The translations under genes and the position numbers were made by a program. A stretch of 64,000 bases of DNA. Source: an uncultured Prevotella sp. GTDB lineage: Bacteria; Bacteroidota; Bacteroidia; Bacteroidales; Bacteroidaceae. The DNA is taken from the NCBI GenBank assembly GCA_902464615.1, contig CABQKA010000001.1, forward strand, positions 248,001 through 312,000, given 5' to 3'. Shown one piece after another: positions 1 through 7,949 of the stretch. The notes under the pieces were generated by a model, which was given only the letters and a program-made list of their open reading frames with translations, did no database searches and was not told the origin of the DNA. Within the stretch, counting starts at the first letter, position 1. Each line of letters starts with the position of its first letter.

Positions 1-259
1 TGCGGGGATTGTTTTCCTCCGCCCTTTCCGCGTCCGTCCGGCCGCTGCGGCCTTCCTCCTCCGTTTCCTCACGCTCGTTTTCTTCCGGTTCGTTTTCTTC
101 CTCCTCTGCCTCGGATTCGTCGGTTTCTTCCGCGCCTCCCGAAAGCTGTTCCTGCAGATAGTTGGCCGCATGACGTTCCGCCGCGTCGCAGGAAGCCAGC
201 AGCAAAACGGCACCGAACACGCCGGCCCAAATGTAGCTACGCTTCATAATTGTCTTCAT
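1..259 (-). CDS. Acidic lipoprotein, partial (3' end cut by the window edge)
   Basis: Reading leftward from ATG at 259 (alternative in-frame ATG at 247) gives a hydrophobic signal with lipobox L-A-S-C (Cys24, or Cys20 from the inner start). This predicts lipidation and anchoring in an outer or inner membrane leaflet. After the cysteine comes a short segment and then a run dominated by Glu/Asp. The frame is open to base 1, so the C-terminus and any domain lie outside the window. No family is recognisable from the visible 86 residues. A TAnnTTTG box lies about 160 bp upstream (421-428), so the gene probably has its own promoter and a long leader. Confidence 0.7.
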   Translation of the reverse strand, partial: MKTIMKRSYIWAGVFGAVLLLASCDAAERHAANYLQEQLSGGAEETDESEAEEEENEPEENEREETEEEGRSGRTDAERAEENNPR

Positions 260-420
260 ATTGGCCGCGGCTTCTTGCCCGGGAGGCCGCAGCGGTGAAT
301 AAAAAATGCCAAGATGCGCTGCCGCATCCGCCGCCTGCACCGACTGCCGCGACATGCAAAAGCTATATGCCGGAGTCGCACGGCACGGGGCGGCAAATGC
401 GCGCACGGCCTTGTAGGCGG

Positions 421-428
421 CAAAGATA
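421..428 (-). promoter_or_regulatory. Promoter -7 box for the lipoprotein gene
   Basis: TATCTTTG on the minus strand matches the Bacteroidota -7 consensus TAnnTTTG. It implies a leader of roughly 150 nt before the lipoprotein start. Confidence 0.5.
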
Positions 429-587
429 ATCCAATCCGTCCAAAGAAAGGGGACATGCGATGCCACAAACCGGAAAAATCGTTCCGTAATTAAGCGTATT
501 TACTCTTTTTTAAGGAGTTAGTACAGGACTAAGCGATTGGGACATTCGCCGCCAATGCCGGTTCCGGCGGCACTGCTCACGCTGTTT

Positions 588-650
588 ACGGGAATAGAGG
601 AAGAAAATACGGGGCTAAGGCCCGCAGCGACGAGCCTTAGCCCCGTGGTA
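588..650. repeat. 21-bp-unit intergenic array, copy 1 (3 units)
   Basis: Three 21-bp units start at 588, 609 and 630. Unit 2 (ACGGGGCTAAGGCCCGC) and the reverse complement of unit 3 agree at 15 of 17 positions, so they can form a hairpin with a 4-nt loop. Unit 1 is divergent. The array lies downstream of the alpha-galactosidase stop. The remaining gap on each side (260-587 and 651-709) holds only the lipoprotein leader and promoter. Confidence 0.85.
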
Positions 651-709
651 AAGCGGACAGTCCGCGGCCGTGTGGCGCAGCGGCACGGAACCGCGAACGG
701 GCAACGCGT

Positions 710-2332
710 TCAAAGCCGGCGCAGCAGCATGACGTCCACATCGGGCGCCCACGCTCCGCCGTTCGAGAGCCGCACCACGTTTCTTCCCGCACGCAAGCGG
801 ACCGTAAGCCGGCCCTCGGCCGCGGCGTTCCCCGCTCCGGGTGCAAAAGCCAGCGTAGAGATTTCCTGCCCGTTCACGCTCACCGTGACTTCGCGCCGTT
901 CCGGCGAGAGGCAGCGCAGGCACATTTCATACTCTCCCCCATCGTCGGACCATACGTCGCGCCATTCCAGATAGTTGTCCGGCCGTTTCCCGAGCCAGGT
1001 CACCTTGGCGCCGCCCGAACAGGCCGCGTCGTCGGTATAAGTGGCCGTACCCAGGGCCTGCTCGTTGGCTATGCACTGGTAAGCCTCGAGCCAGGCGCAT
1101 TCGGCCTCATAAACCGTGCGCTCCACGCGGCGCTCACCCGTCAGGAGATAAAGGTGCGTGTCGTGGGGCGCAACCGTCGCCTCCATCACCCCGTCTGCCA
1201 TCGGCCCGACGTCGGTGCGGGCAAAAAGGTCGCGCACGGCGACCATACCGGCCAAATCGACGTCCGCTGCAGCCAAGCGGAAACGGACTGCCGAATCCGT
1301 AGGATTATACAAAGCCACGGCGCGCGTCAGCCCGTTTCTCCGGACCACGTCCTTCACATAAAGCTCCACGCCTCCCTCGCGCTTCACCATCCGCGCCTGC
1401 AAGCCGAGCGTATCCTGATTGAGCGCCACGACTTCCGGGTTGGTCAGAAGGCTGAGCGAGGACTCGGGAATCGCCGTAAGGTCGCAGCCGACCAGAAGCG
1501 GCGAACTCATGATGCTCCACATACCCATGTGGGTGCGTTCCTCTTGCGGCGACAGCCCGCGGCCCAGCTCCAGCATGTCCATGTCGTTGTAATGGCCCGG
1601 CGAAGCGTAGGCCGACAGGTAGCGGTTGCGGCCTATAATGTCGCGGATGGAAGCCCATCCGGGCCAGATGTCGGTCGAGATGCGCCAGGACGAGGCCAGC
1701 CCGCAGACCCACGTGCCGGGAAAAGCCCAGCGGCAGACGTTCAGCCCCACGTCGTTGCGCCCTGTGCGGCGGATGGCATCACGGATCGCGGTGTAGCGTT
1801 CCCGCTCGTCCAGGTCCAGCTGTTCGGCATTTTGTTTGGGGTCTCCGCCGCAGAAATCCACTTTAATGAAGTCGAAACCTGTTTCCTTGAAATAGAAATC
1901 GGCATCCTGCTGGTCGTGACCGTAAAAGCCCACGCCGCGGGCTATGGAATCGGCATCCCAGAAAGAGCCGCACGTGTTGCGCCCGGCGTCGGAATAGATG
2001 CCGGCCTTGAAGCCCAGGCGGTGGATGTAGTCCACCACTGGCTTAAGCCCGTCGGGAAAACGGTGGGGATGGATGAGCAGACGCCCGGCCTTGTCCCGGC
2101 CGCCGAAGAAGCCGTCGTCGATGTTGATGTAACGGTAGCCGGCTTCTTTCAGCCCGTTGGACGCCATGGCGTCCGCCTGCCGGCAGATGATGGAATCGCT
2201 GATGTTGACGCGGTAGGTGTTCCACGAACTCCAGCCCATAATGGGCGGCCGTGCCGTCTGGGCCAGCGCGGCCGACGCAAAGGCAAAGACGGAAGCAAAC
2301 AGGAGGATAGCGCGTTGCATATAAGGTCTCAT
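710..2332 (-). CDS. Secreted GH27 alpha-galactosidase with C-terminal carbohydrate-binding domain
   Basis: Predicted to hydrolyse terminal alpha-galactosides in the periplasm or at the surface. The start at 2332 gives M-R-P-Y-M followed by a signal peptide ending near A-L-A-Q; 2320 is an alternative start. The GH27 barrel begins at P-P-I-M-G-W-S-S-W-N. The catalytic pair is visible: nucleophile D159 in K-V-D-F-C and acid/base D221 in S-T-D-I-W, 62 residues apart as is normal for the family. After the barrel and its beta domain, the last ~130 residues (from Y-E-A-E) look like a CBM6/35-type module. The gene follows the nucleotidyltransferase gene by about 100 bp with no clear promoter between, so co-transcription is possible. 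No SusC/SusD pair is nearby. Confidence 0.93.
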   Translation of the reverse strand: MRPYMQRAILLFASVFAFASAALAQTARPPIMGWSSWNTYRVNISDSIICRQADAMASNGLKEAGYRYINIDDGFFGGRDKAGRLLIHPHRFPDGLKPVVDYIHRLGFKAGIYSDAGRNTCGSFWDADSIARGVGFYGHDQQDADFYFKETGFDFIKVDFCGGDPKQNAEQLDLDERERYTAIRDAIRRTGRNDVGLNVCRWAFPGTWVCGLASSWRISTDIWPGWASIRDIIGRNRYLSAYASPGHYNDMDMLELGRGLSPQEERTHMGMWSIMSSPLLVGCDLTAIPESSLSLLTNPEVVALNQDTLGLQARMVKREGGVELYVKDVVRRNGLTRAVALYNPTDSAVRFRLAAADVDLAGMVAVRDLFARTDVGPMADGVMEATVAPHDTHLYLLTGERRVERTVYEAECAWLEAYQCIANEQALGTATYTDDAACSGGAKVTWLGKRPDNYLEWRDVWSDDGGEYEMCLRCLSPERREVTVSVNGQEISTLAFAPGAGNAAAEGRLTVRLRAGRNVVRLSNGGAWAPDVDVMLLRRL

Positions 2333-2369
2333 GGGATAGGAATAAGGCGCGGAGCCGGATGAAAGCACG

Positions 2370-2401
2370 CCGGCCCCGCAACGTTAAGGTCACGGGGCCG
2401 G
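2370..2401. other. Inverted repeat between nucleotidyltransferase and GH27 genes
   Basis: A 9-bp stem CCGGCCCCG (2370-2378) pairs with 2393-2401 across a 14-nt loop. Neither side has a T tract, so this is not a convincing intrinsic terminator; it may be an mRNA-processing or stability hairpin. Confidence 0.35.
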
Positions 2402-2429
2402 GACGACCGGACTGTCCAGCCGGAATCAA

Positions 2430-3341
2430 TTAAAACATCTTGTCGGGGTAAACTCCTTCTTCGTGCAGTTTCTGGAATTTCTCCACCACGCCGGGGCGGT
2501 CCTCCGGATAAGTGACACCGAACCACTTGGACGTAGTGTCGAGCACCTCGCAAGTAGCCGTGCCGTCTTTAATCAGTTTGTCGACCATCAACGGAATGAA
2601 GAACTCGCTCTTCAGATTCTCCATGTTCTTCGGATCGCTCAGGAACGTTTTGAAGAAAGCATCGCTGTGCGCGAAATAGTCCGGCGTGAAGCCCCAGAAG
2701 TTCATGGAAACGGGCGTCGTGTCGGGGATGGATACCCACTGGCCTTCTTCGTCGAGATACTGCACTACGCCGTCGCGACGCTCGATTTTAGTGCGCTCCA
2801 CTACGCTGACCAGGTGATGGTTGTCATCATATTCGCATACGCCGCGCGATACGGTCCCGCTGTCGGAAAGCGTATTGTCCACGCGGAAGCCTACCATGGC
2901 ATATTTGCCGGTGCTGCCTTCGGGCAGCTCGCTCAGGAACTTGCCCATCACGCGGAAAGCGTCGCGGTCGTAGAAGTCATCGCAGTTGATCACGGCAAAT
3001 GGCTCGTGAATCACCTTCTCGCCCATCATCACGGCGTGGTTTGTTCCCCAAGGCTTCGTGCGGCCTTCCGGACACTTGAAGCCTTCTGGCAGCGCGTCGA
3101 GCGATTGGAAAACGAGTTCGCACGGGATGTGTCCTTCGTACTTGGAAAGCACGATGCGGCGGAAGTCCTCCTCGAAGTCCTTGCGGATGACGAATACGAG
3201 CTTGCCGAAGCCTGCGTTGATGGCATCGTAGATGGAGTAATCCATAATCGTTTCGCCGTGAGGGCCCAGGCCGTCCAGTTGTTTCAGTCCGCCGTAACGG
3301 CTGCCCATTCCTGCTGCGAGGAGAAATAATGTCGGTTTCAT
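2430..3341 (-). CDS. Sugar-nucleotidyltransferase-like protein
   Basis: This 303-residue cytoplasmic protein opens with L-L-A-A-G-M-G-S-R-Y-G-G-L-K-Q, the nucleotide-binding signature of NTP-transferase enzymes that join a sugar phosphate to a nucleotide. N-C-D-D-F (about residue 120) supplies the metal-binding aspartates. The frame extends further upstream, but the start at 3341 is chosen because the signature must sit at the N-terminus and a TAnnTTTG box (3378-3385) lies within the longer version. The substrate cannot be read from sequence; the gene is widely conserved in Bacteroidales as a stand-alone nucleotidyltransferase. It is upstream of the GH27 gene on the same strand. Confidence 0.85.
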   Translation of the reverse strand: MKPTLFLLAAGMGSRYGGLKQLDGLGPHGETIMDYSIYDAINAGFGKLVFVIRKDFEEDFRRIVLSKYEGHIPCELVFQSLDALPEGFKCPEGRTKPWGTNHAVMMGEKVIHEPFAVINCDDFYDRDAFRVMGKFLSELPEGSTGKYAMVGFRVDNTLSDSGTVSRGVCEYDDNHHLVSVVERTKIERRDGVVQYLDEEGQWVSIPDTTPVSMNFWGFTPDYFAHSDAFFKTFLSDPKNMENLKSEFFIPLMVDKLIKDGTATCEVLDTTSKWFGVTYPEDRPGVVEKFQKLHEEGVYPDKMF

Positions 3342-3377
3342 AATGTACAAGATTATTGTTGGTTTTCTATTTTCCTG

Positions 3378-3385
3378 CAAATCTA
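3378..3385 (-). promoter_or_regulatory. Promoter -7 box for the nucleotidyltransferase gene
   Basis: TAGATTTG on the minus strand, 37 bp before the start codon, preceded by a T-rich -33 region. Confidence 0.7.
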
Positions 3386-3493
3386 CGAAAAAAAACAATA
3401 CGTGAATACACCGGCCCTTAAAAACTTGTTTCCGGGTAAAGGAGAAGGCGGACAAATACGGATGCGCCGGCACTGCTGGCCGGTCCGCGCCAC

Positions 3494-3556
3494 ACGGGAA
3501 CTATTCCCGTAGAAACGGGGCTAAGGCCTGTAGCCACAGTCCTTAGCCCCGTTCTT
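3494..3556. repeat. 21-bp-unit intergenic array, copy 2 (3 units)
   Basis: Units start at 3494, 3515 and 3536. Unit 1 is itself a palindrome (ACGGGAACTATTCCCGT) in which the usual GG/CC pairs are replaced by AA/TT. Unit 2 and the reverse complement of unit 3 agree at 16 of 17 positions, including a shared shift to CTGT/ACAG. Confidence 0.88.
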
Positions 3557-3604
3557 GCCGGCCGGCACGGCGTGTCTGTAAAACGGGCTTCCGGCGCAAG
3601 CCTC

Positions 3605-5230
3605 CTACACGCCCATACTTGCCGCTACGGCTTCGGCACAGCGCTCGCCGTCGATGGCGGCCGAAACGATGCCGCCGGCGTAGCCCGCCCCTTCGCCGCA
3701 GGGATAAAGGCCTGCGCGCCCTACGTGGCACAACGTGTCGGCGGCACGGGGCACGCGGACCGGCGAAGAGGTCCGCGTCTCGACGGCAATGGCGCAGGCC
3801 TCGTTGCTCAGGAAGCCGTGGCTGCGCCGGCCAAACGTCTGAAAACCTTCGCGCAGCCTGTCGGCCACGAAACCGGGCAGCCAGAAGTGGAGCGGCGAAG
3901 AGACCAGTCCGGGCGAGTAACTGGACACGGGCAAATCGTAACTGAGACGGCGGTTCACGAAATCGGCCATGCGCTGCGCCGGCGCGGTCTGCCGCCGGCC
4001 GCCCTGCTGCCAGGCCAGCCGCTCCAAGGCTTCCTGCAAATACATCAGCCGCAAGGGGTTGGCGGCATCGGCATAGTCCTCACGCCCGGCGGCGAACTCC
4101 TCGTCGGCCATGGCCTGCTGCATGAAAGGAGCCAGCCCGCCGTCCAGGTCTTCGGGGCGCGTCTCCACCACCATGCCCGAATTGCTCCAGGCAGAGGAAC
4201 GGGACGAAGGGCTCATGCCGTTGACCACGACCTGGCCCGGCCCGCTGGCTGCGGGCACTACGACACCGCCGGGACACATACAGAAACTGTACACGCCGCG
4301 GCCGCCGCACTGCGCCACGTAACTGTATTCCGCCGCAGGCAGCCACCGTCCGCGCCCGGCGCGGCTGTGATACTGGATGGCGTCTATGCGCTGCGCCGGA
4401 TGCTCCAGGCGCACGCCCACGGCGATGCCTTTCTCCTCGAGCGCGAAACCGGCCCGGCGCAGATAGCGGTACACGTCGCGGGCGGAATGCCCGGTGGCGA
4501 GGATAACAGGCCCGCAGAACTCGCGGCCGTCCGCCGTCACGACGCCGTCCACCCGTTTGCCGTCGTCAATCAGTGCTTCGGCGCGGGTCTGGAAATGGAC
4601 CTCGCCGCCCGAGCGGCGGATCTGCTCCCTCATGGCCTCGATGATGCGCGGCAGGCGGTCGGTCCCGATGTGCGGATGTGCGTCGCAGAGAATGTCCGGC
4701 GAAGCGCCGTGCTGGCAAAATACGCGAAGGATTTTCTCCACATTCCCGCGCTTCTTGCTGCGTGTGTAGAGTTTGCCGTCGGAATAAGCGCCCGCGCCGC
4801 CTTCGCCGAAAGCGTAATTGCTCTCCGCATCCACGCGGTGCTCGCGCGAGATGCGGGCGATGTCGCGCCGCCGCTCGTGCACGTCTTTCCCTCGCTCGAG
4901 GACGACCGGGCGAAGGCCCAACTCTATCAGGCGCAGCGCGGCAAACAAGCCGCCTGGTCCGGCGCCGACCACGACTACGGCCGGGCGGCCGGACACATCG
5001 CCGTAGGCCACCGGGGGGAAGTCCGCTTCCGGCGGCGCCTCGTTCACGAACAACTCAAGGGAGAGGTTCACGTAAACGGTACGTTGCCGCGCGTCGATGC
5101 TGCGGCGGCGCACTTTCAAGGCTGTGATGGTGCGCACGTCGATGCCTTCCTCCCGCGCCACGAACAGGCGAAGGCGGTCGGCCTGATAGGCCACATCCGG
5201 CGTCACCCGGACTTGAAGCTCCTTTTTCAT
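3605..5230 (-). CDS. FAD-dependent oxidoreductase (COG2509-type)
   Basis: This 541-residue cytoplasmic flavoprotein has an ~75-residue N-terminal domain, then the FAD dinucleotide-binding motif G-A-G-P-G-G-L-F-A-A-L near residue 87. Further along are I-L-A-T-G-H-S and a C-terminal G-E-G-A-G-Y-A-G-G-I that completes the FAD site. It matches the uncharacterised NAD(P)/FAD-dependent dehydrogenase family common in Bacteroidota; the substrate is unknown. The start at 5230 is chosen because it gives the typical M-K-K-E-L-Q-V-R-V opening; a longer frame would run into radA. It follows radA by 43 bp and is probably co-transcribed with MerR-radA. Confidence 0.88.
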   Translation of the reverse strand: MKKELQVRVTPDVAYQADRLRLFVAREEGIDVRTITALKVRRRSIDARQRTVYVNLSLELFVNEAPPEADFPPVAYGDVSGRPAVVVVGAGPGGLFAALRLIELGLRPVVLERGKDVHERRRDIARISREHRVDAESNYAFGEGGAGAYSDGKLYTRSKKRGNVEKILRVFCQHGASPDILCDAHPHIGTDRLPRIIEAMREQIRRSGGEVHFQTRAEALIDDGKRVDGVVTADGREFCGPVILATGHSARDVYRYLRRAGFALEEKGIAVGVRLEHPAQRIDAIQYHSRAGRGRWLPAAEYSYVAQCGGRGVYSFCMCPGGVVVPAASGPGQVVVNGMSPSSRSSAWSNSGMVVETRPEDLDGGLAPFMQQAMADEEFAAGREDYADAANPLRLMYLQEALERLAWQQGGRRQTAPAQRMADFVNRRLSYDLPVSSYSPGLVSSPLHFWLPGFVADRLREGFQTFGRRSHGFLSNEACAIAVETRTSSPVRVPRAADTLCHVGRAGLYPCGEGAGYAGGIVSAAIDGERCAEAVAASMGV

Positions 5231-5273
5231 ATTTTCGTTCGGATAGTTAATCACGGTCGGGCTTCTCCGTGCC

Positions 5274-6653
5274 TCAGCCGAAAAGCTCGCGCAAGGCCTG
5301 CTCGACACGGCGTACCGGGACAAGTTCGATGGCATAGTGCGCGACGTCAAGTCCCTTGAGATTGGTTTCGGGCACCAGGATACGGGAAAAGCCGAGCTTT
5401 TGGGCTTCACCCACACGCTGTGCAATGCGTGTCACGGGGCGGATTTCGCCGCTCAGGCCTACTTCGCCAGCCATGCAGACGGTGCGGTCTGTCGCGGTGT
5501 CTACGTTGCTGGAGAGCACGGCCGCAATGACGGAAAGGTCGATGGCGGGGTCGGTCACGCGCAACCCGCCGGCTATGTTGAGAAATACGTCCTTCTGCCC
5601 GAGTTTGAAACCTACGCGCTTCTCCAGGACGGCCAGCAGCATGTTGAGCCGGCGCAGGTCGAAGCCCGTGGCGGAACGCTGCGGCGTCCCGTAGGCGGCA
5701 GTCGAGACGAGGGCTTGCGTCTCGATGAGGAACGGGCGCGCGCCCTCGACCGTCGCAGCCACGGCAATGCCGCTCAAGGCGTCTTCGCGCCCGGTGAGGA
5801 GCAGTTCGGACGGATTCCCGACTGCCCGCAAGCCCGTGCCGCCCATCTCGTATATGCCCAGTTCGTCGGTCGAGCCGAAACGGTTCTTCACGCTCCGCAA
5901 TATGCGGTAGAAATAGTGTCGGTCGCCCTCGAACTGCAAGACGGCGTCTACGATATGTTCCAATACTTTCGGGCCGGCCAGGCTGCCTTCCTTTGTGATA
6001 TGGCCTACGAGCACTACGGGCACATTGCTTTCCTTGGCAAATTTCAACAGGGCGGCGGCACACTCCCGTATTTGCGTCACGGAACCGGGCGACGAATCGA
6101 CCGTTTCGGAAGCAATGGTCTGAATGGAGTCTATGACGACGATGCCGGGGGCCGTATTGCGTATGTCCGCGAATATCTGTTCCAGGCGCGTCTCGCAGAC
6201 CAGGAAGCAGTCCGTCCTATGGTCCGGCAAACGGTCGGCGCGCAACTTGATTTGCCGCTCGCTCTCCTCGCCGCTGACGTAGAGCACGCGCTGTCCGGCC
6301 ATGCGCAACACGGTCTGGAGCAGTAGCGTAGATTTCCCGATGCCAGGCTCTCCGCCCAGCAGGACCAGTGAGCCGGGCACCAGACCGCCGCCCAGCACGC
6401 GGTTCAGTTCGGCGTCGTGCGTGTCGATGCGTTCCTCGCCCGTAGCCGTCACTTCTGAAAGCCGCACGGGCTGGGGGCTGCGCCGGTCTGCGCCGGTCAA
6501 CGCGTCCGCCGCCCGGCGGGCCGGCGACGCGACGGGGCGGACGGACAGCTCGCGGTACGTGTTCCACTCCCCGCAAGCCGGGCAGCGTCCCACCCACTTG
6601 GGCGACTCCTGCCCGCAGTTGGAGCAGACGTAAACTACTTTATCCTTTGCCAT
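5274..6653 (-). CDS. radA: DNA repair protein RadA (Sms)
   Basis: RadA is a RecA-like ATPase that promotes branch migration of recombination intermediates. The 459-residue protein shows the family architecture in order: an N-terminal zinc finger (C10, C13, C24, C27), Walker A G-E-P-G-I-G-K-S-T at 101-109, the RadA-specific K-N-R-F-G motif at 256-260, and a C-terminal Lon-protease-like domain. The start at 6653 lies one base after the stop of the upstream MerR gene, which supports co-transcription and translational coupling. Length is normal for the family. Confidence 0.97.
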   Translation of the reverse strand: MAKDKVVYVCSNCGQESPKWVGRCPACGEWNTYRELSVRPVASPARRAADALTGADRRSPQPVRLSEVTATGEERIDTHDAELNRVLGGGLVPGSLVLLGGEPGIGKSTLLLQTVLRMAGQRVLYVSGEESERQIKLRADRLPDHRTDCFLVCETRLEQIFADIRNTAPGIVVIDSIQTIASETVDSSPGSVTQIRECAAALLKFAKESNVPVVLVGHITKEGSLAGPKVLEHIVDAVLQFEGDRHYFYRILRSVKNRFGSTDELGIYEMGGTGLRAVGNPSELLLTGREDALSGIAVAATVEGARPFLIETQALVSTAAYGTPQRSATGFDLRRLNMLLAVLEKRVGFKLGQKDVFLNIAGGLRVTDPAIDLSVIAAVLSSNVDTATDRTVCMAGEVGLSGEIRPVTRIAQRVGEAQKLGFSRILVPETNLKGLDVAHYAIELVPVRRVEQALRELFG

Positions 6654-6654
6654 C

Positions 6655-7002
6655 TTACTCCAATTCTGCAAGCACGCGGCGCAATTCCTCCAGTTCGGCC
6701 CGGACGGCCTGCAGGCGTTCCACCACTTCGACCGTCTGCACCGTGCCTTCCTTGTTTTTCTTCAACAGTTCGCGCGCCGCGGCGATTTTAAGCCCGCGCA
6801 CCTTCACCAAGTTATACACAAGGCGTACCTGCCCGATGTCCTCCTTCGTATAGCGGCGGATGTTGCGGCCCGTTTTCTTCGGCGCAATCTGCGGGAATTC
6901 CTTCTCCCAGAAACGGAGCAGCGTCTCCTTCACACCGAACATTTCGGCCACTTCGCCGATGGTGTAGTAAAGCTTCAGCTCTTTGTCAGGATTAAGAGGC
7001 AT
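6655..7002 (-). CDS. MerR-family transcriptional regulator
   Basis: This 115-residue protein has a MerR winged helix-turn-helix: Y-Y-T-I-G-E-V-A-E-M-F-G near the N-terminus, then L-R-F-W-E-K-E-F and R-R-Y-T-K-E-D. A predicted C-terminal coiled coil for dimerisation follows. No effector domain or metal-binding cysteines are visible, so the signal is unknown. The start at 7002 puts the DNA-binding motif at the usual distance from the N-terminus. It is the first gene of the MerR-radA-oxidoreductase cluster and ends one base before radA. No clean TAnnTTTG box is seen just upstream; the flavin reductase gene ends 55 bp before it. Confidence 0.9.
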   Translation of the reverse strand: MPLNPDKELKLYYTIGEVAEMFGVKETLLRFWEKEFPQIAPKKTGRNIRRYTKEDIGQVRLVYNLVKVRGLKIAAARELLKKNKEGTVQTVEVVERLQAVRAELEELRRVLAELE

Positions 7003-7057
7003 AACGTCTGTACTTGGAACGCCGGAACACGCCACACGTCAGGCTCCGGCGTCGGGA

Positions 7058-7567
7058 TTACTCATATACATTTTCTATGGCCGCCACGTAGACCGCGTGG
7101 AAAGAGCCGCCCGGCCTGTCGTTGTACCAGCGCTCCAGCGGCGCGCGTTCCACGAACTCCTCCGGCCGGATGGCGGTGCGGTAGAGCTTGCGGCACTCCA
7201 GCGTGAGGCGGGCCTGTTCAAAGCCCACGCTGCCCAGTTCCGTCGCCACGGGGCGCAGTCCGGTGGCGGCCGCCTTGTCGCCGTCGCGGCCCGAATGCGC
7301 GCCGCAATAGTTCACGATGTCGCGGTGCGCCTCGCCCAGGAACGAGAGTGTGAAACGCGGCTCGCGCTCCACGAACTCATAAGTGTAGCGCTCGGGACGG
7401 ATGAAGACGAAAGCGACCGGCTGCCCCCAGAGGAAGCCCATGCCGCCCCACGAAGCGGTCATCATGTTGAAATGCTCCGGCGTACCCGCCGCAACAAGCA
7501 TATACTCGCGGCTGATGTCGCGTATCAGATCCTCGCTGCCCAAACGGGCTATATCGCATTTTTTCAT
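7058..7567 (-). CDS. Flavin reductase / FMN-binding split-barrel protein
   Basis: This 169-residue protein belongs to the flavin reductase family of FMN-binding split barrels. Supporting features are M-T-A-S-W-G-G-M-G near residue 35, I-R-P-E-R-Y-T, and the C-terminal L-E-C-R-K-L-Y pattern typical of Bacteroidota members. It probably reduces or binds a flavin in the cytoplasm; the partner oxidase is not in the window. The start at 7567 follows a good TAnnTTTG promoter at 7594-7601, which excludes the longer upstream frame. The segment containing T-G-L-R-P-V is native to this family and is not a repeat insertion (see rejected items). Confidence 0.88.
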   Translation of the reverse strand: MKKCDIARLGSEDLIRDISREYMLVAAGTPEHFNMMTASWGGMGFLWGQPVAFVFIRPERYTYEFVEREPRFTLSFLGEAHRDIVNYCGAHSGRDGDKAAATGLRPVATELGSVGFEQARLTLECRKLYRTAIRPEEFVERAPLERWYNDRPGGSFHAVYVAAIENVYE

Positions 7568-7593
7568 ACTGCAAAACGTTTTGGAAGAACAGG

Positions 7594-7601
7594 CAAAGAT
7601 A
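7594..7601 (-). promoter_or_regulatory. Promoter -7 box for the flavin reductase gene
   Basis: TATCTTTG on the minus strand, 27 bp upstream of the start codon. Confidence 0.72.
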
Positions 7602-7747
7602 GCGCATGACGGGGAAAAAGCAAAACGAAACGGCATGTTTTTTCGGCAGGGCGGCCTGCGGCGCGCGGAAGCGGCGGACCGCCGACGGCCGCCGTCCCGC
7701 TCCGTTTGCGAAAGCATCCGGCCGGCACGCCGGCGCCCGCTGCGGCC

Positions 7748-7810
7748 ACGGGGCTTAGGGCCGTAGCGACGGGACTAAGCCCCGTTTTGACCAGCCTTAG
7801 CCCCGTGGCC
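7748..7810. repeat. 21-bp-unit intergenic array, copy 3 (3 units)
   Basis: Units start at 7748, 7769 and 7790. Unit 2 (ACGGGACTAAGCCCCGT) and the reverse complement of unit 1 match at 15 of 17 positions. The array sits between divergent genes, so a terminator role alone cannot explain it. The rest of the 382-bp gap holds the two divergent promoters. Confidence 0.9.
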
Positions 7811-7894
7811 CGGCAAACAGACCGGACACGACGGCAACGGGATGCCCGCGGCGCTTTTCCGCATCCGCAAAGCCCGGGGACGGATTTTTATCCT

Positions 7895-7902
7895 TAACTT
7901 TG
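7895..7902 (+). promoter_or_regulatory. Promoter -7 box for the rsmF-like/prmA operon
   Basis: TAACTTTG, 48 bp before the methyltransferase start. Confidence 0.72.
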
Positions 7903-7949
7903 CTCCCCCGCGGGCGGCACGTGCCACCCCGCCAAGCCCAACGAACGCC

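Noticed and set aside
2370..2401. Terminator between the nucleotidyltransferase and GH27 genes.
   Set aside because: The stem has no T tract on either strand, so it was listed only as a hairpin.
3572..5359. 595-codon plus-strand open frame over the FAD oxidoreductase.
   Set aside because: Antisense to a well-supported flavoprotein gene; the translation is His/Ala/Arg-rich without motifs.
7205..7285. T-G-L-R-P-V-A-T-E-L-G-S-V in the flavin reductase looks like an array heptad pair.
   Set aside because: The T-G-L-x-P segment is normal for this flavin reductase family at this place, and the DNA lacks the CTAAG/CTTAG centre. Treated as coincidence.
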